Shown: piece after piece, positions 26,103 to 34,600 of the stretch
How positions within the stretch are numbered: position 1 is the stretch's first letter
Layout: each line of letters begins with the position of its first letter
Origin: Streptomyces sp. HUAS ZL42
GTDB lineage: Bacteria > Actinomycetota > Actinomycetes > Streptomycetales > Streptomycetaceae
Reading direction: 5' to 3'
Length of the DNA stretch: 64,000 nucleotides
Assembly: GCF_040782645.1 (NCBI RefSeq)
Contig: NZ_CP160403.1
Coordinates: 496,001 to 560,000 of the forward strand
Position numbers and translations under genes: made by a program
The notes under the pieces: model-generated
The model's input: the letters and a program-made list of their open reading frames with translations, nothing else
What the model was told of the DNA's origin: nothing
The model's database searches: none

Positions 26103-28993
26103 GAGTTCTCTCCTGGTTGTCCGGGTCGGTCGGCGGCGGGGTCGAGCAGTTCGGCGAGGTGCAGGGCGCGGACGCCCCGGTCCCCGGCCAGGTGGTCGAT
26201 CTGGGTGGCGCAGCTGAAGCCGTCGGCCACGACGACAACCGATGTCCGTGGGTCGATGCCGTCGAGGCGTGGCCTCAGGGCGAGGTCGGCGACGGCGATC
26301 GAGGTGTCGTAGTGCTGTTCCTCGAAGCCGAAGTTGCCGGCGAGTCCGCAGCAGCCCTCGGCCTCGTCGACCTTCCGTACGCCGAGGCGGCCGAGCAGGT
26401 CGCGCGGGTGGCGGCCCTTGAAGGTGGCGTACTCGTGGCAGTGCGTCTGCAGCACGACGTTGTCCGGCAGCTCCGGTGGCGCCCAGCCGGGTGCGGCGAG
26501 GTCGGTCAGGGCTCCGGTGAGGGTGTGGACGCGGGCCGCGACGCGCCGGGCGGCGTCGGTGCCGAGGAGTTCGGGCACGTCACGCTTGAGCGCTGCGGCG
26601 CAGCTCGGTTCGGCCACGACGATGGGCCGGTCGTCGCCGTTGTCCAGGCGGTCGACCGTGCGGGCCATGATGCGGCGCGCGCGGGACAGCTGTCCGGTGC
26701 TCACCCAGGTCAGGCCACAGCACAGGTCGTCCTCCACCATGCAGGGCAGGCCGGCGTCGGCGAGTACGCGGCTCACCGCCCCGGCCACCTCGGGGCGGAA
26801 GGCGCGGGTGAAGCTGTCCACGAACAGCACCGCCTTCGCCGGTTCGCCGGTCCTCGCCGTGCGCAGGGCCCGGCGCAGCGCCTGCCGGGAGGCGAAGGCG
26901 GGGATCCGGCGTTTGGTGGTCACGCCGCCGAGGCGCGCGAGCAGCTTCCCGAGGGGTCCGCGCAGCAGCGCGTTCACGGGGCGGGCCGCGTACCCGACGA
27001 GCTTGGACGTCAGGGGCAGCCAGCCCAGGGAGTAGTGGGAGCGGGGTCTGACTCTGCCCTTGTAGTGCTGGTGCAGGAACTCCGCCTTGTACGTGGCCAT
27101 GTCGACGCCGACCGGACAGTCGCTGGAGCAGGCCCTGCAGGACAGGCACAGGTCGAGGGCGTCACGCACCTCCGTGGAGCGCCAGCCGTCCTGGACGGTT
27201 CCGCCCCGCACCATCTCCTGGAGCAGACGGGCCCGGCCCCGCGTCGAGTCGTTCTCCTCCCCCGTGGCCCGGTAACTGGGACACATCACGCCGCCGGCGT
27301 CACTGCGGCAGCGGCCGACACCGACGCAGCGGCGTACCGCTCCCACGAAGCCGTCCTCGTCGTGGGGAAAGGTGAACGTCGTGTCCACGAGCGGGAGTTC
27401 ACGCAGGGCGAGGTCGGCGTCGAGCGGCGCCGGGTCGACGATGACGCCGGGGTTGAGCAGCCCCTCCGGGTCGAAGATCTCCTTGAACTCGGCGAAGGCC
27501 CGGATCAGCCGCCGGCTGTACATGACCTCGAGCAGTTCGCCCCGGGCCCGCCCGTCGCCGTGCTCGCCCGACAGGCTTCCGCCATGCTCGACGACCAGGG
27601 CGGCGGCCTCCGTCAGGAACCGGCGGGTGGCGTCCCGCCCGATATCCGTGGCGAGGTCGAAGTCGATGCGCACGTGGACGCATCCGGCGCCGAAGTGCCC
27701 GTACAGCACGCCGGTCAGGCCGTGCGCGGCCAGCAGCTTGCGGAAGTCGCGCAGGTAGGCGGCCAGGTTCTCGGGCGCGACGGCCGCGTCCTCCCAACCG
27801 GGCCAGGACTCCGAGCCGTCGACGAGCCGGGCGGCGAGCCCGGCCCCGTCCTCGCGGACCCGCCACAGCGAGCGCCGTTCGGCCGGACTGTGCACGACCC
27901 GCCCACCGGTCATCCGGCCCTGCGCTTTGAGCGCGTCCAGCAGTTCGCCGGCGCGGGCGTCGACGTCCGCCTGGTCGTCGCCGTCGAGCTCGACGTACAG
28001 CCAGGCACGCCCCTCGGGGAGTCCGGTGACGGAGTCCGGGCCCCGCCGGGCACGCATGGTGGCGACGATCGCCTCGTCCATGCCCTCCACGGCGGCGGGG
28101 TGCCGGCGCAGGATCTCGGGGACGTCCTCGGCGGCGTCGACGACGTCGTCGTAGCCGAGGGTGAGGAGGGTGGAAGCCTGTGCGGTCGCCACCAGGCGGA
28201 CCGTCGCTGCGGTGACGACCGCACAGGAGCCCTCGGTGCCCACCAGCGCGCGAGCCATGTCGAAGCCGTGCTCGGGCAGCAGGTGGTGCAGCTGGTAGCC
28301 GGAGACCTGGCGCGGTACCCGGCCCAGCTCGGTACGGATCGTGGCCAGATTGCCGTCGATCAGGCGGCGCACGTCCGCTTCCAGACCGGCGATCCGCTGG
28401 ACGGCGTCCGTGTCGTCCGGGTCGGCGGCCCGCAGTCCGGTGCGGTCGGCGACGGCCCGCACGCCGTCGGCGGTCACGATCTCCAGCACCTCGATGTGCG
28501 CGCTGGTGCGCCCGTGCCGCACGGACCGGTTGCCGCACGCGTCGTTGCCGATCATGCCGCCGAGGGTGCAGCGGCTGTGCGAGGACGGGTCGGGACCGAA
28601 GGTCAGCCCGTGCAGGGCGGCAGCGGACCGCAGCGCGTCCAGGATCACTCCGGCCTCGACGCGCGCGGTGCGGGCCACCGGGTCGATGTCCAGGATCCGG
28701 TTCATGTACCGGGAGAAGTCCAGCACGACGCCGGGCCCGACGGCATTGCCCGCCATGCTGGTGCCGCCGCCGCGTGCGGTGACCGGGATACCTGTCTCCC
28801 GGCATGCCCACAGCACCGCGACGACGTCGTCGGCGCTGCGAGGGAAGACCACGGCCCGCGGCGGGACCCGGTAGTTGGAGGCGTCGTAGGCGTAGAGGCC
28901 GGTGGATCCGGGGCCGGTCTCCACTCGGAGGCCGGGAGCGGTCTCGGCGAGCCGTACGACCAGCGGCTCCAGGGCCGTGGTGGTGTCCGTCAT
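26099..28993 (-). CDS. Fused FAD-linked oxidase and Fe-S 2-hydroxyacid dehydrogenase
   Basis: A 964-residue fusion. Residues about 20-240 are a PCMH-type FAD domain (GTSMAGNAVGPGVVLDF, GGMIGNDACGNRSVRHG), about 270-540 an FAD-oxidase C domain (GHFGAGCVHVRIDFD, GGSLSGEHGDGRARGE). Two 4Fe-4S cysteine motifs follow (CVGVGRC with MCP, and CLSCRACSSDCPVG near residue 615), then two CCG domains (MVEDDLCCGLTW, DEAEGCCGLAGNFGF). The architecture is that of YdiJ/D-2-hydroxyglutarate dehydrogenase and the GlcD/GlpC pair joined. In a GABA operon it may oxidise a hydroxyacid side product such as 2- or 4-hydroxy acids. Start ATG overlaps the gabT stop. Confidence 0.87.
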   Translation of the reverse strand: MTDTTTALEPLVVRLAETAPGLRVETGPGSTGLYAYDASNYRVPPRAVVFPRSADDVVAVLWACRETGIPVTARGGGTSMAGNAVGPGVVLDFSRYMNRILDIDPVARTARVEAGVILDALRSAAALHGLTFGPDPSSHSRCTLGGMIGNDACGNRSVRHGRTSAHIEVLEIVTADGVRAVADRTGLRAADPDDTDAVQRIAGLEADVRRLIDGNLATIRTELGRVPRQVSGYQLHHLLPEHGFDMARALVGTEGSCAVVTAATVRLVATAQASTLLTLGYDDVVDAAEDVPEILRRHPAAVEGMDEAIVATMRARRGPDSVTGLPEGRAWLYVELDGDDQADVDARAGELLDALKAQGRMTGGRVVHSPAERRSLWRVREDGAGLAARLVDGSESWPGWEDAAVAPENLAAYLRDFRKLLAAHGLTGVLYGHFGAGCVHVRIDFDLATDIGRDATRRFLTEAAALVVEHGGSLSGEHGDGRARGELLEVMYSRRLIRAFAEFKEIFDPEGLLNPGVIVDPAPLDADLALRELPLVDTTFTFPHDEDGFVGAVRRCVGVGRCRSDAGGVMCPSYRATGEENDSTRGRARLLQEMVRGGTVQDGWRSTEVRDALDLCLSCRACSSDCPVGVDMATYKAEFLHQHYKGRVRPRSHYSLGWLPLTSKLVGYAARPVNALLRGPLGKLLARLGGVTTKRRIPAFASRQALRRALRTARTGEPAKAVLFVDSFTRAFRPEVAGAVSRVLADAGLPCMVEDDLCCGLTWVSTGQLSRARRIMARTVDRLDNGDDRPIVVAEPSCAAALKRDVPELLGTDAARRVAARVHTLTGALTDLAAPGWAPPELPDNVVLQTHCHEYATFKGRHPRDLLGRLGVRKVDEAEGCCGLAGNFGFEEQHYDTSIAVADLALRPRLDGIDPRTSVVVVADGFSCATQIDHLAGDRGVRALHLAELLDPAADRPGQPGENS

Positions 28994-30258
28994 CGCCGTG
29001 CCGCTCCGGATGTGCCGACCTCCACCGAGGTCGCCCACGCCTGGAGGCCTTCGTCCACCGCAGCCTCGTCGATGACGAGCGCGGGAATCATGCGGACGAC
29101 CTGGTTCCATGCGCCGCACAGCAGCAGGAGCAGACCCTCGTCGACAGCGGCGCGCTGGACGCGGGCTGCGGTCTCGGGGTCGGGGCTGCCGTCCTCGGTG
29201 ACGAACTCGGTGGCCAGCATCAGGCCCAGTCCCCGTACGTCGCCGATGGCCGGCGTACGGTCGGCCACCGCCTCCAGGCCCTGGCGCAGACGCTTGCCCA
29301 TCGCCTCGGCGTTGTCGACGAGTTTCTCGTCTCGTACGACGTCGAGGGTGGCGCAGGCCGCGGCGCAGGCGACGGCGTTGGCCCCGTACGTGCCGCCCTG
29401 CGAGCCCGGCCACGCCTTGGTCATCAGCTCCTCGGAGGCGGCGATGCCCGACAGCGGGAATCCGCTGGCGAGGCCCTTCGCGGTGACCAGGATGTCCGGG
29501 GTGACGCCGAAGTGCTCGAGCCCCCAGAACCGTCCGGTGCGGCCGACGCCGGTCTGCACCTCGTCGAGGATCAGCAGGAAGCCGTGGCGGTCCGCCCGCT
29601 CCCGCAGACCCTCCAGGAAGCCGCGGGTGGCCGGCACGTAGCCGCCCTCGCCGAGCACCGGTTCGACGATGATCGCGGCCGTGTCGGCGGGCGAGGAGAT
29701 CGTCTGGAGCGTGTAGTCGAGCTCCTTCAGGGCGAATCGGGTCGCGCTCTCCTCGTCCCAGCCGTAGCGGTAGGCCGACGGGAACGGGGTGACGACCACA
29801 CCACTCATCAGCGGGGAGAACCCTGACCGGAAACGGGTGCCGGAAGTCGTCATGGAGGCGGCGGCCACGGTACGGCCATGGAAACCGCCGTGACAGACGA
29901 GGACGTTGGGACGGCCGGTGGCCTGACGGGCCAGCCGGAGCGCGGCCTCCACCGCCTCGCTGCCGGAGTTGGTGAAGAACAGGCTGTCCAGGCCGGCCGG
30001 CAGTACCTCGCCGAGCTTGTCGACCAGCCGCTGCAGCGGCTGGTGCATGACCGTCGTGTACTGACCGTGGACCAGCGTGCCCACCTGCTCCTGCGCCGCC
30101 GCCACCACCTTCGGGTGGCAGTGCCCGGTGCTGGTGACGCCGATGCCGGCGGTGAAGTCCAGATAGCGGCGGCCGTCCTCGCCGTAGAGGTGGACGCCCT
30201 CACCCCGGGCCGCCACCACGGGCGTGGCCTGGCGAAGATGCGGCGACAGTGCGGTCAT
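28990..30258 (-). CDS. gabT: 4-aminobutyrate aminotransferase
   Basis: A 422-residue class III aminotransferase. PLP lysine K261 is in ILVTAKGLASGFPLSGIA, the cofactor aspartate in LILDEVQTGVGRTG, the phosphate site in TNSGSEAVEAALRLARQATG. The order gabT, FAD/Fe-S oxidase, gabD supports GABA to succinate semialdehyde. ATG at 30258 has CGGGAG upstream and heads the operon, transcribed divergently from the PucR gene. Confidence 0.88.
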   Translation of the reverse strand: MTALSPHLRQATPVVAARGEGVHLYGEDGRRYLDFTAGIGVTSTGHCHPKVVAAAQEQVGTLVHGQYTTVMHQPLQRLVDKLGEVLPAGLDSLFFTNSGSEAVEAALRLARQATGRPNVLVCHGGFHGRTVAAASMTTSGTRFRSGFSPLMSGVVVTPFPSAYRYGWDEESATRFALKELDYTLQTISSPADTAAIIVEPVLGEGGYVPATRGFLEGLRERADRHGFLLILDEVQTGVGRTGRFWGLEHFGVTPDILVTAKGLASGFPLSGIAASEELMTKAWPGSQGGTYGANAVACAAACATLDVVRDEKLVDNAEAMGKRLRQGLEAVADRTPAIGDVRGLGLMLATEFVTEDGSPDPETAARVQRAAVDEGLLLLLCGAWNQVVRMIPALVIDEAAVDEGLQAWATSVEVGTSGAARR

Positions 30259-30504
30259 GTTCGTCTCCCGGCGTGGGTCGTCGGTCTGCTGCGGTCTCCC
30301 GAGCATCTCCGCACGGCAGGGCGGCGCCAACGCGCGATCTGTCCGGCCGGGACGCGACATCCGGACGTTGTGTCAACCGCCCGGGACCGTCCGGGTGCCG
30401 ATCCCCGCCGGACCGCTCTTGCACCGGTCAGCGACGCTTGTCACAGTGGCCGGGCACTCCCCCGGGCTTGCACCGCTCGAGCAGGGGACCTCCATGGAGA
30501 CTCC
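30259..30504. promoter_or_regulatory. Divergent gabT/pucR control region
   Basis: 246 bases between two divergent starts must hold both promoters and probably the PucR site. I could not pick out a convincing palindrome or -35/-10 pair. Several CCGG-rich stretches near 30340-30410 could form secondary structure. Confidence 0.5.
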
Positions 30505-32130
30505 GTGAACGACAACCACCCCGCAGGCCAGGGGCCCGCCCGGCCCCTCACCGTTGCCGACGTCCTGGACCTTCCGGTCCTGGCCGCCGGACAGCCCCAG
30601 ATCGTCACCGGCGTGCCCCACCTGGACCGGCCGGTCAGGTGGGTCCACATCACCGAACTGACCGACCCCGCGTCCTTCCTCAAGGGCGGCGAACTCGTCC
30701 TCACCACGGGAATGCCCCTGCCCGAGGACGCGGCCGGCGTGCGCCGATACGTCGACGAACTCGCCGACATCGGAGCCGCGGCCCTGGTCATCGAACTCGT
30801 ACGCCGCTATCACCGCCCGCCGGCCGCGCTCGTCGACGCCTGCCGCCTGCGTGACCTGCCCCTCGTCACCCTGGCCAAGGACGTCAACTTCCTCGAGGTC
30901 ACCCAGGTCGTGCACGCGCTCCTGCTCGGCAACCAGGCGGACGCGATGCGCCGCACCCAGCACATCCACGAGGCGTTCACCGCCCTCACACTGCGCGGTG
31001 CGTCACCGGAGGACGTGGTGCGAGCGGCGGCGGAGATGAGCGGCCGCACGATCGTTCTGGAGAACCTGGTACACCAGGCACTGATCTGCGAACCCTCGGG
31101 AAGCACAGTGGAAGAGGCACTCGCCCGCTGGGAACAGCGCTCCCGAGCGGCCGCGCCCGGCGACCACACGGCGATACGCGGCCCGGAAGGCTGGCTCACC
31201 GCACCCGTCGAGTACCAGGGCGAGCGCTGGGGCCGGGTGGCCATGCTCCCGGCACGCACCGATGGTCCGGCCTTCGGGCCGGAGGACATCACCGTCCTGG
31301 AGAGAACGGCGATGGCCCTGACCGTCGCCCGCCTCATCCACCCCACCCCCTGGGAACGCGCCGCACACCGAAACGCCCTTCGCGACCTGGTCGAACAGCG
31401 CCACCGCTCCCCAGCAGACGCCGGCAGCCGCTGCGCCGCACTGGGCCTGCCGACCGATCGAAGCCGCTTCGTCGTGACCCTCGTCGACCTCCCCGCAGGG
31501 ATTGAGGGAAGCGAGGCCGAGACCCGCATGTTCCATGAGCTGCGGACGGCCGGCATCCCGGCCCTTGTGGGTGAACTGGCCCCCGACCGCCTCGGCATCC
31601 TGCTGGCCCTGCGCCCCTCGCAACCGTGGCGCCCCATTGTCGAACGCGTGTGCAGCGCCGCGCGGGACCTGGCCCCGCAAGCAGTCGTGAGCGTCGGCTC
31701 GGAGGTCACGAACCTCGCCGGCACCGCCCGCTCCTTCCGCGAGGCGGCCCGCGTCGCCGAGGCCACCCCACCCGGCCAGCCCCTCCCCCCGGACCGCTCC
31801 TTCCACGAGCTGTCCGACATCGGCCTCCGCCGCCTGCTCTACGCCCTCCGCGAGGACACCCGGATCCAGGAGTACACCGAACACCGGCTTGGGCGGCTCA
31901 TCGACCACGACACCCAGCACGGCACCGACCTGCTGACGACCCTTCGCCACTACCTCGACGCGGCCGGCAACAAGACGACCGCAGCCCGCCGGGGCGGCCT
32001 CTCCCGCGAAACCATGTACCAACGCCTGCGCACCATCGAGCGTCTCCTCGACTGCGACCTCGAATCCGGCACAGAGCGCACCGAACTCCACGTGGCGCTC
32101 ACGGCAGTTGATGTGCTTCGGGCCCACTGA
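30505..32130 (+). CDS. PucR/CdaR-family transcriptional regulator
   Basis: A 541-residue PucR regulator. The N-terminal PucR domain (about 15-140) starts LTVADVLDLPVLAAGQPQIV with VRWVHITELTDPASFLKGGE. A GGDEF-like middle part follows, and the C-terminal helix-turn-helix (about 475-535) carries TLRHYLDAAGNKTTAARRGG and LSRETMYQRLRTIERLL. GTG at 30505 lies four bases after GGAGA. Divergent from the GABA operon, it most likely activates it in response to GABA or a polyamine, as PucR-like regulators do elsewhere. Confidence 0.9.
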   Translation: MNDNHPAGQGPARPLTVADVLDLPVLAAGQPQIVTGVPHLDRPVRWVHITELTDPASFLKGGELVLTTGMPLPEDAAGVRRYVDELADIGAAALVIELVRRYHRPPAALVDACRLRDLPLVTLAKDVNFLEVTQVVHALLLGNQADAMRRTQHIHEAFTALTLRGASPEDVVRAAAEMSGRTIVLENLVHQALICEPSGSTVEEALARWEQRSRAAAPGDHTAIRGPEGWLTAPVEYQGERWGRVAMLPARTDGPAFGPEDITVLERTAMALTVARLIHPTPWERAAHRNALRDLVEQRHRSPADAGSRCAALGLPTDRSRFVVTLVDLPAGIEGSEAETRMFHELRTAGIPALVGELAPDRLGILLALRPSQPWRPIVERVCSAARDLAPQAVVSVGSEVTNLAGTARSFREAARVAEATPPGQPLPPDRSFHELSDIGLRRLLYALREDTRIQEYTEHRLGRLIDHDTQHGTDLLTTLRHYLDAAGNKTTAARRGGLSRETMYQRLRTIERLLDCDLESGTERTELHVALTAVDVLRAH

Positions 32131-32234
32131 CGAGGAACGACCCTCAGTCGGCCGCCATGACGCCGAAGGGATTGTCTGAAGCGCTGAACCTGACCAAGTC
32201 GGGAAGCACAGTGACCGGCACGGTGTCGTGAGGT

Positions 32235-32280
32235 GAGCGCGGCCCCCGCCCTGGAAGGCTTCCGGGCGGGGGCCGCGCTC
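32235..32280. terminator. Strong terminator after pucR
   Basis: A perfect 17-bp stem (left arm GAGCGCGGCCCCCGCCC at 32235-32251, right arm 32264-32280) with a 12-base loop. Between the pucR stop and this hairpin a short reading ending ALNLTKSGSTVTGTVS (32157-32231) is the only other item; it may be debris. The sensor kinase starts 137 bases further on. Confidence 0.8.
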
Positions 32281-32416
32281 AGCCGTGGGCGAAGTCGCCG
32301 GCGCCCCGTTCACCGGACGCGGCGCGCGATGCCGGTCGCCTGCCGGCGGGCCGCCGGGCCAGGACTTGATCGGCCAACTTGTTCGATCGACTCGGCGGCG
32401 CGGGCAGAATGAGGCC

Positions 32417-33577
32417 GTGTCGCCTTTCGATCAGACCCGCTTCCGGTTGCCCCGTGGGGTCCGCGCCGACGCCGTGCTGGCCGTCGGGGTCTTTGTGTTG
32501 GTGGCGCTCGCCGAAGGGCAGCAGCTGGGCCAGGGCGGGGACTCGAAGTCCTCGTTGGCCGCGTCCTGGCTTCTGATGACGGCGGTGTGCGGGGCGTTGC
32601 TCCTTCGGCGTCGGTATCCGGTGGCGGTGGGCTGGTTCACGGTGGCGGGCACGGGCGCCTACCACGTACTGAGCGCCGTGGACGGTCCGTTGGTCCTGGT
32701 CCCGATCGTGGCGTTGTACGCCATCGCGGCCCAGGGCCGGATGCGGGCGGCCGTCGCCATGGCGGCGGCCATGGTGATCGGCGTGGGCGCCGGCACCCTC
32801 GTGACCCGGAGCGATGTCACCGGTACGGCGGTGTTCATGCTCACCGGCTGGCTGGTCGCCGTCGTGGCCCTGGGCGGCGTGCGGCACGGGCGGGTCGCCT
32901 ATGCCGAGGAGGAGGCCCGGCTGCGGGCCGCCGAGGAGCGGCTGCGCATCGCCCGCGAAGTGCACGATGTGGTCGGGCACAACATCTCGATGATCAATGT
33001 GCAGGCGGGTGCGGCGCTACACCGGCTGAAGAAGGACCCTGCCCAGGCAGAGGAGGCGCTCGGCGCCATCAAGGCGGGCAGCCGGGAGACCCTTCGGGAG
33101 CTTCGGGCCACCCTCGGCGTGCTGCGGCAGGTCGACGAGCAGGCGCCAACGGCACCCGCGCCGGGGCTGGCCCGGGCGGAGGAACTGGCGGTTTCGGCGG
33201 GCCTGTCGGGGCTCCGGGTGCGGATCGAGCGGACTGGCGCCGAACGTTCGCTGTCCGCTCCGGTCGACCTGGCCGCGTACCGGATCGTGCAGGAGTCGCT
33301 GACCAACGCCGCCAGGCACAGTGGTGGCGGCGAAGTCACGGTCCGGCTCGTCTACGGGGACGAGGGGCTGGCATTGGCGATCGAGGACGACGGCCGGGGC
33401 GCGACGGCCCGCCCGGCCGTGGTGGGCGGCGGTAGCGGGATCGTCGGCATGACGGAGCGGGCGCGGGCACTGGGTGGCGAGCTGACCGCGGGCCCGCGGG
33501 CGGAGGGCGGCTTCGTGGTGCGGGCCCGGCTGCCGTACGGAATCACAGCAGAGCCGATGGAGCGGAGAGACGGATGA
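32417..33577 (+). CDS. Two-component sensor histidine kinase (DesK/NarL-partner type)
   Basis: A 386-residue kinase. Four to five membrane helices occupy residues about 15-160 (VLAVGVFVLVALAEG, LMTAVCGALLL, FMLTGWLVAVVALGG). A HisKA_3 domain follows, with phospho-acceptor H183 in IAREVHDVVGHNISMINV, and a HATPase domain with NAARHSGGGEVTV and DDGRGATARP...GGSGIVGM. GTG at 32417. Its last codons overlap the response-regulator start by four bases. There is no large extracellular domain, so it probably senses a membrane or intramembrane signal, which suits the downstream MMPL exporter. Confidence 0.9.
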   Translation: MSPFDQTRFRLPRGVRADAVLAVGVFVLVALAEGQQLGQGGDSKSSLAASWLLMTAVCGALLLRRRYPVAVGWFTVAGTGAYHVLSAVDGPLVLVPIVALYAIAAQGRMRAAVAMAAAMVIGVGAGTLVTRSDVTGTAVFMLTGWLVAVVALGGVRHGRVAYAEEEARLRAAEERLRIAREVHDVVGHNISMINVQAGAALHRLKKDPAQAEEALGAIKAGSRETLRELRATLGVLRQVDEQAPTAPAPGLARAEELAVSAGLSGLRVRIERTGAERSLSAPVDLAAYRIVQESLTNAARHSGGGEVTVRLVYGDEGLALAIEDDGRGATARPAVVGGGSGIVGMTERARALGGELTAGPRAEGGFVVRARLPYGITAEPMERRDG

Positions 33578-34245
33578 TCAGGGTTCTGCTGGCGGATGAC
33601 CAGCGGCTGGTGAGGGCCGGGTTCCGGTCGATCCTTGAAGACGAGGACGACATCGAGGTGGTGGGCGAGGCCGCGGACGGGCAGGCCGCGGTCGCGGCCT
33701 GCCGCGAACTGCGGCCCGACGTGGTCCTGATGGATATCCGGATGCCGGGGACGGACGGCCTGGATGCCGCCCGGCTGATCGCGGCGGACGAGCAGTTGGC
33801 GTCGGTGAGGGTGGTCATCCTGACGACCTTCGATCTGGACGAGTATGTGTACGGGGCGCTGCGCGCGGGGGCGGCGGGCTTTCTGGTGAAGGACACGGAG
33901 CCGGAGGAACTGGCGCAGGCGGTGCGGGTGGCCGCCCGGGGCGATGCGCTGATCAGCCCGTCGGTCACCAGACGGCTCATCGCCGAGTTCGCGGGCCGGC
34001 TGCCGGGCCCGACGCCGGATGACGCCCGGCTCGATGCCCTCACCGAACGGGAGCGCGAGGTCATGCGGCTGGTGGCCGCGGGATGCAACAACGACGAGAT
34101 CGCACAACGGCTGGTGCTGGCACCGTCGACAGCGAAGACACATGTCAGCCGGATCATGACGAAGCTGGGGGCGCGGGACAGGTCGCAGGTCGTGGTGTTG
34201 GCGTACGAATCCGGAATGGTCAGCCCGGGCCGGCTGGAGCGGTAG
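33574..34245 (+). CDS. NarL/LuxR-family response regulator
   Basis: A 223-residue response regulator. The receiver domain has [13 protein letters not shown] and the phospho-acceptor D54 in [17 protein letters not shown], with the conserved T in [12 protein letters not shown] and K in [12 protein letters not shown]. The LuxR DNA-binding domain is [20 protein letters not shown] and [20 protein letters not shown]. It is co-translated with the kinase and followed by the MMPL gene. Paired direct repeats just downstream are a candidate target site. Confidence 0.92.
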   Translation: MIRVLLADDQRLVRAGFRSILEDEDDIEVVGEAADGQAAVAACRELRPDVVLMDIRMPGTDGLDAARLIAADEQLASVRVVILTTFDLDEYVYGALRAGAAGFLVKDTEPEELAQAVRVAARGDALISPSVTRRLIAEFAGRLPGPTPDDARLDALTEREREVMRLVAAGCNNDEIAQRLVLAPSTAKTHVSRIMTKLGARDRSQVVVLAYESGMVSPGRLER

Positions 34246-34600
34246 TCCGGGCGACGGGAGGCGCAACAACTCCTGGGGTACGACGCGGCAGCGGCTGCAC
34301 CCCCTGGGGTACGCCCAAGTGTCGGCCGGAGACTGACGCCGCCGACCCCGCCGCGCGGGCACGCTCAAGGGCATGCATACGCCCTCCTTCCCCGCACCGG
34401 ACACCGGCGTACGTCGGCGCGCTCGTCGGGGCTGCCGCCGGAATGCCGCCGGTCACGGCGGCCGGGCGCCGGGCGCCGGCCATGGACATCGGCGGCGTTC
34501 TGATCGCCCTCGGGGTGGGTGTGCCCACGCTGTGCGGCGCCGTGGTGGGCGTGGTTCTCAAGCCGGGCAACTCCCGATCGAATCCGAGGTAGCCACCCAT
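34246..34600. promoter_or_regulatory. Region between response regulator and MMPL gene, with paired direct repeats
   Basis: Two copies of CCTGGGGTACG start at 34272 and 34303, 31 bases apart (about three helical turns), in the same orientation. This is a plausible site for the adjacent LuxR-type regulator. Further on (34443-34592) a short membrane-protein-like reading ([20 protein letters not shown]) ends just before the MMPL start. It lacks a good start codon and ribosome site, so it may be a decayed or very small gene. Confidence 0.45.

Noticed and set aside
26117..29641. A 1174-codon plus-strand open reading frame
   Set aside because: It is antisense to the FAD/Fe-S dehydrogenase and gabT, both of which have clear domains and motifs. 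Long antisense frames are common in very GC-rich DNA.
32157..32231. A 24-codon small gene after pucR
   Set aside because: It has no ribosome site and lies between a stop and a terminator. The reading looks like debris rather than a peptide gene.
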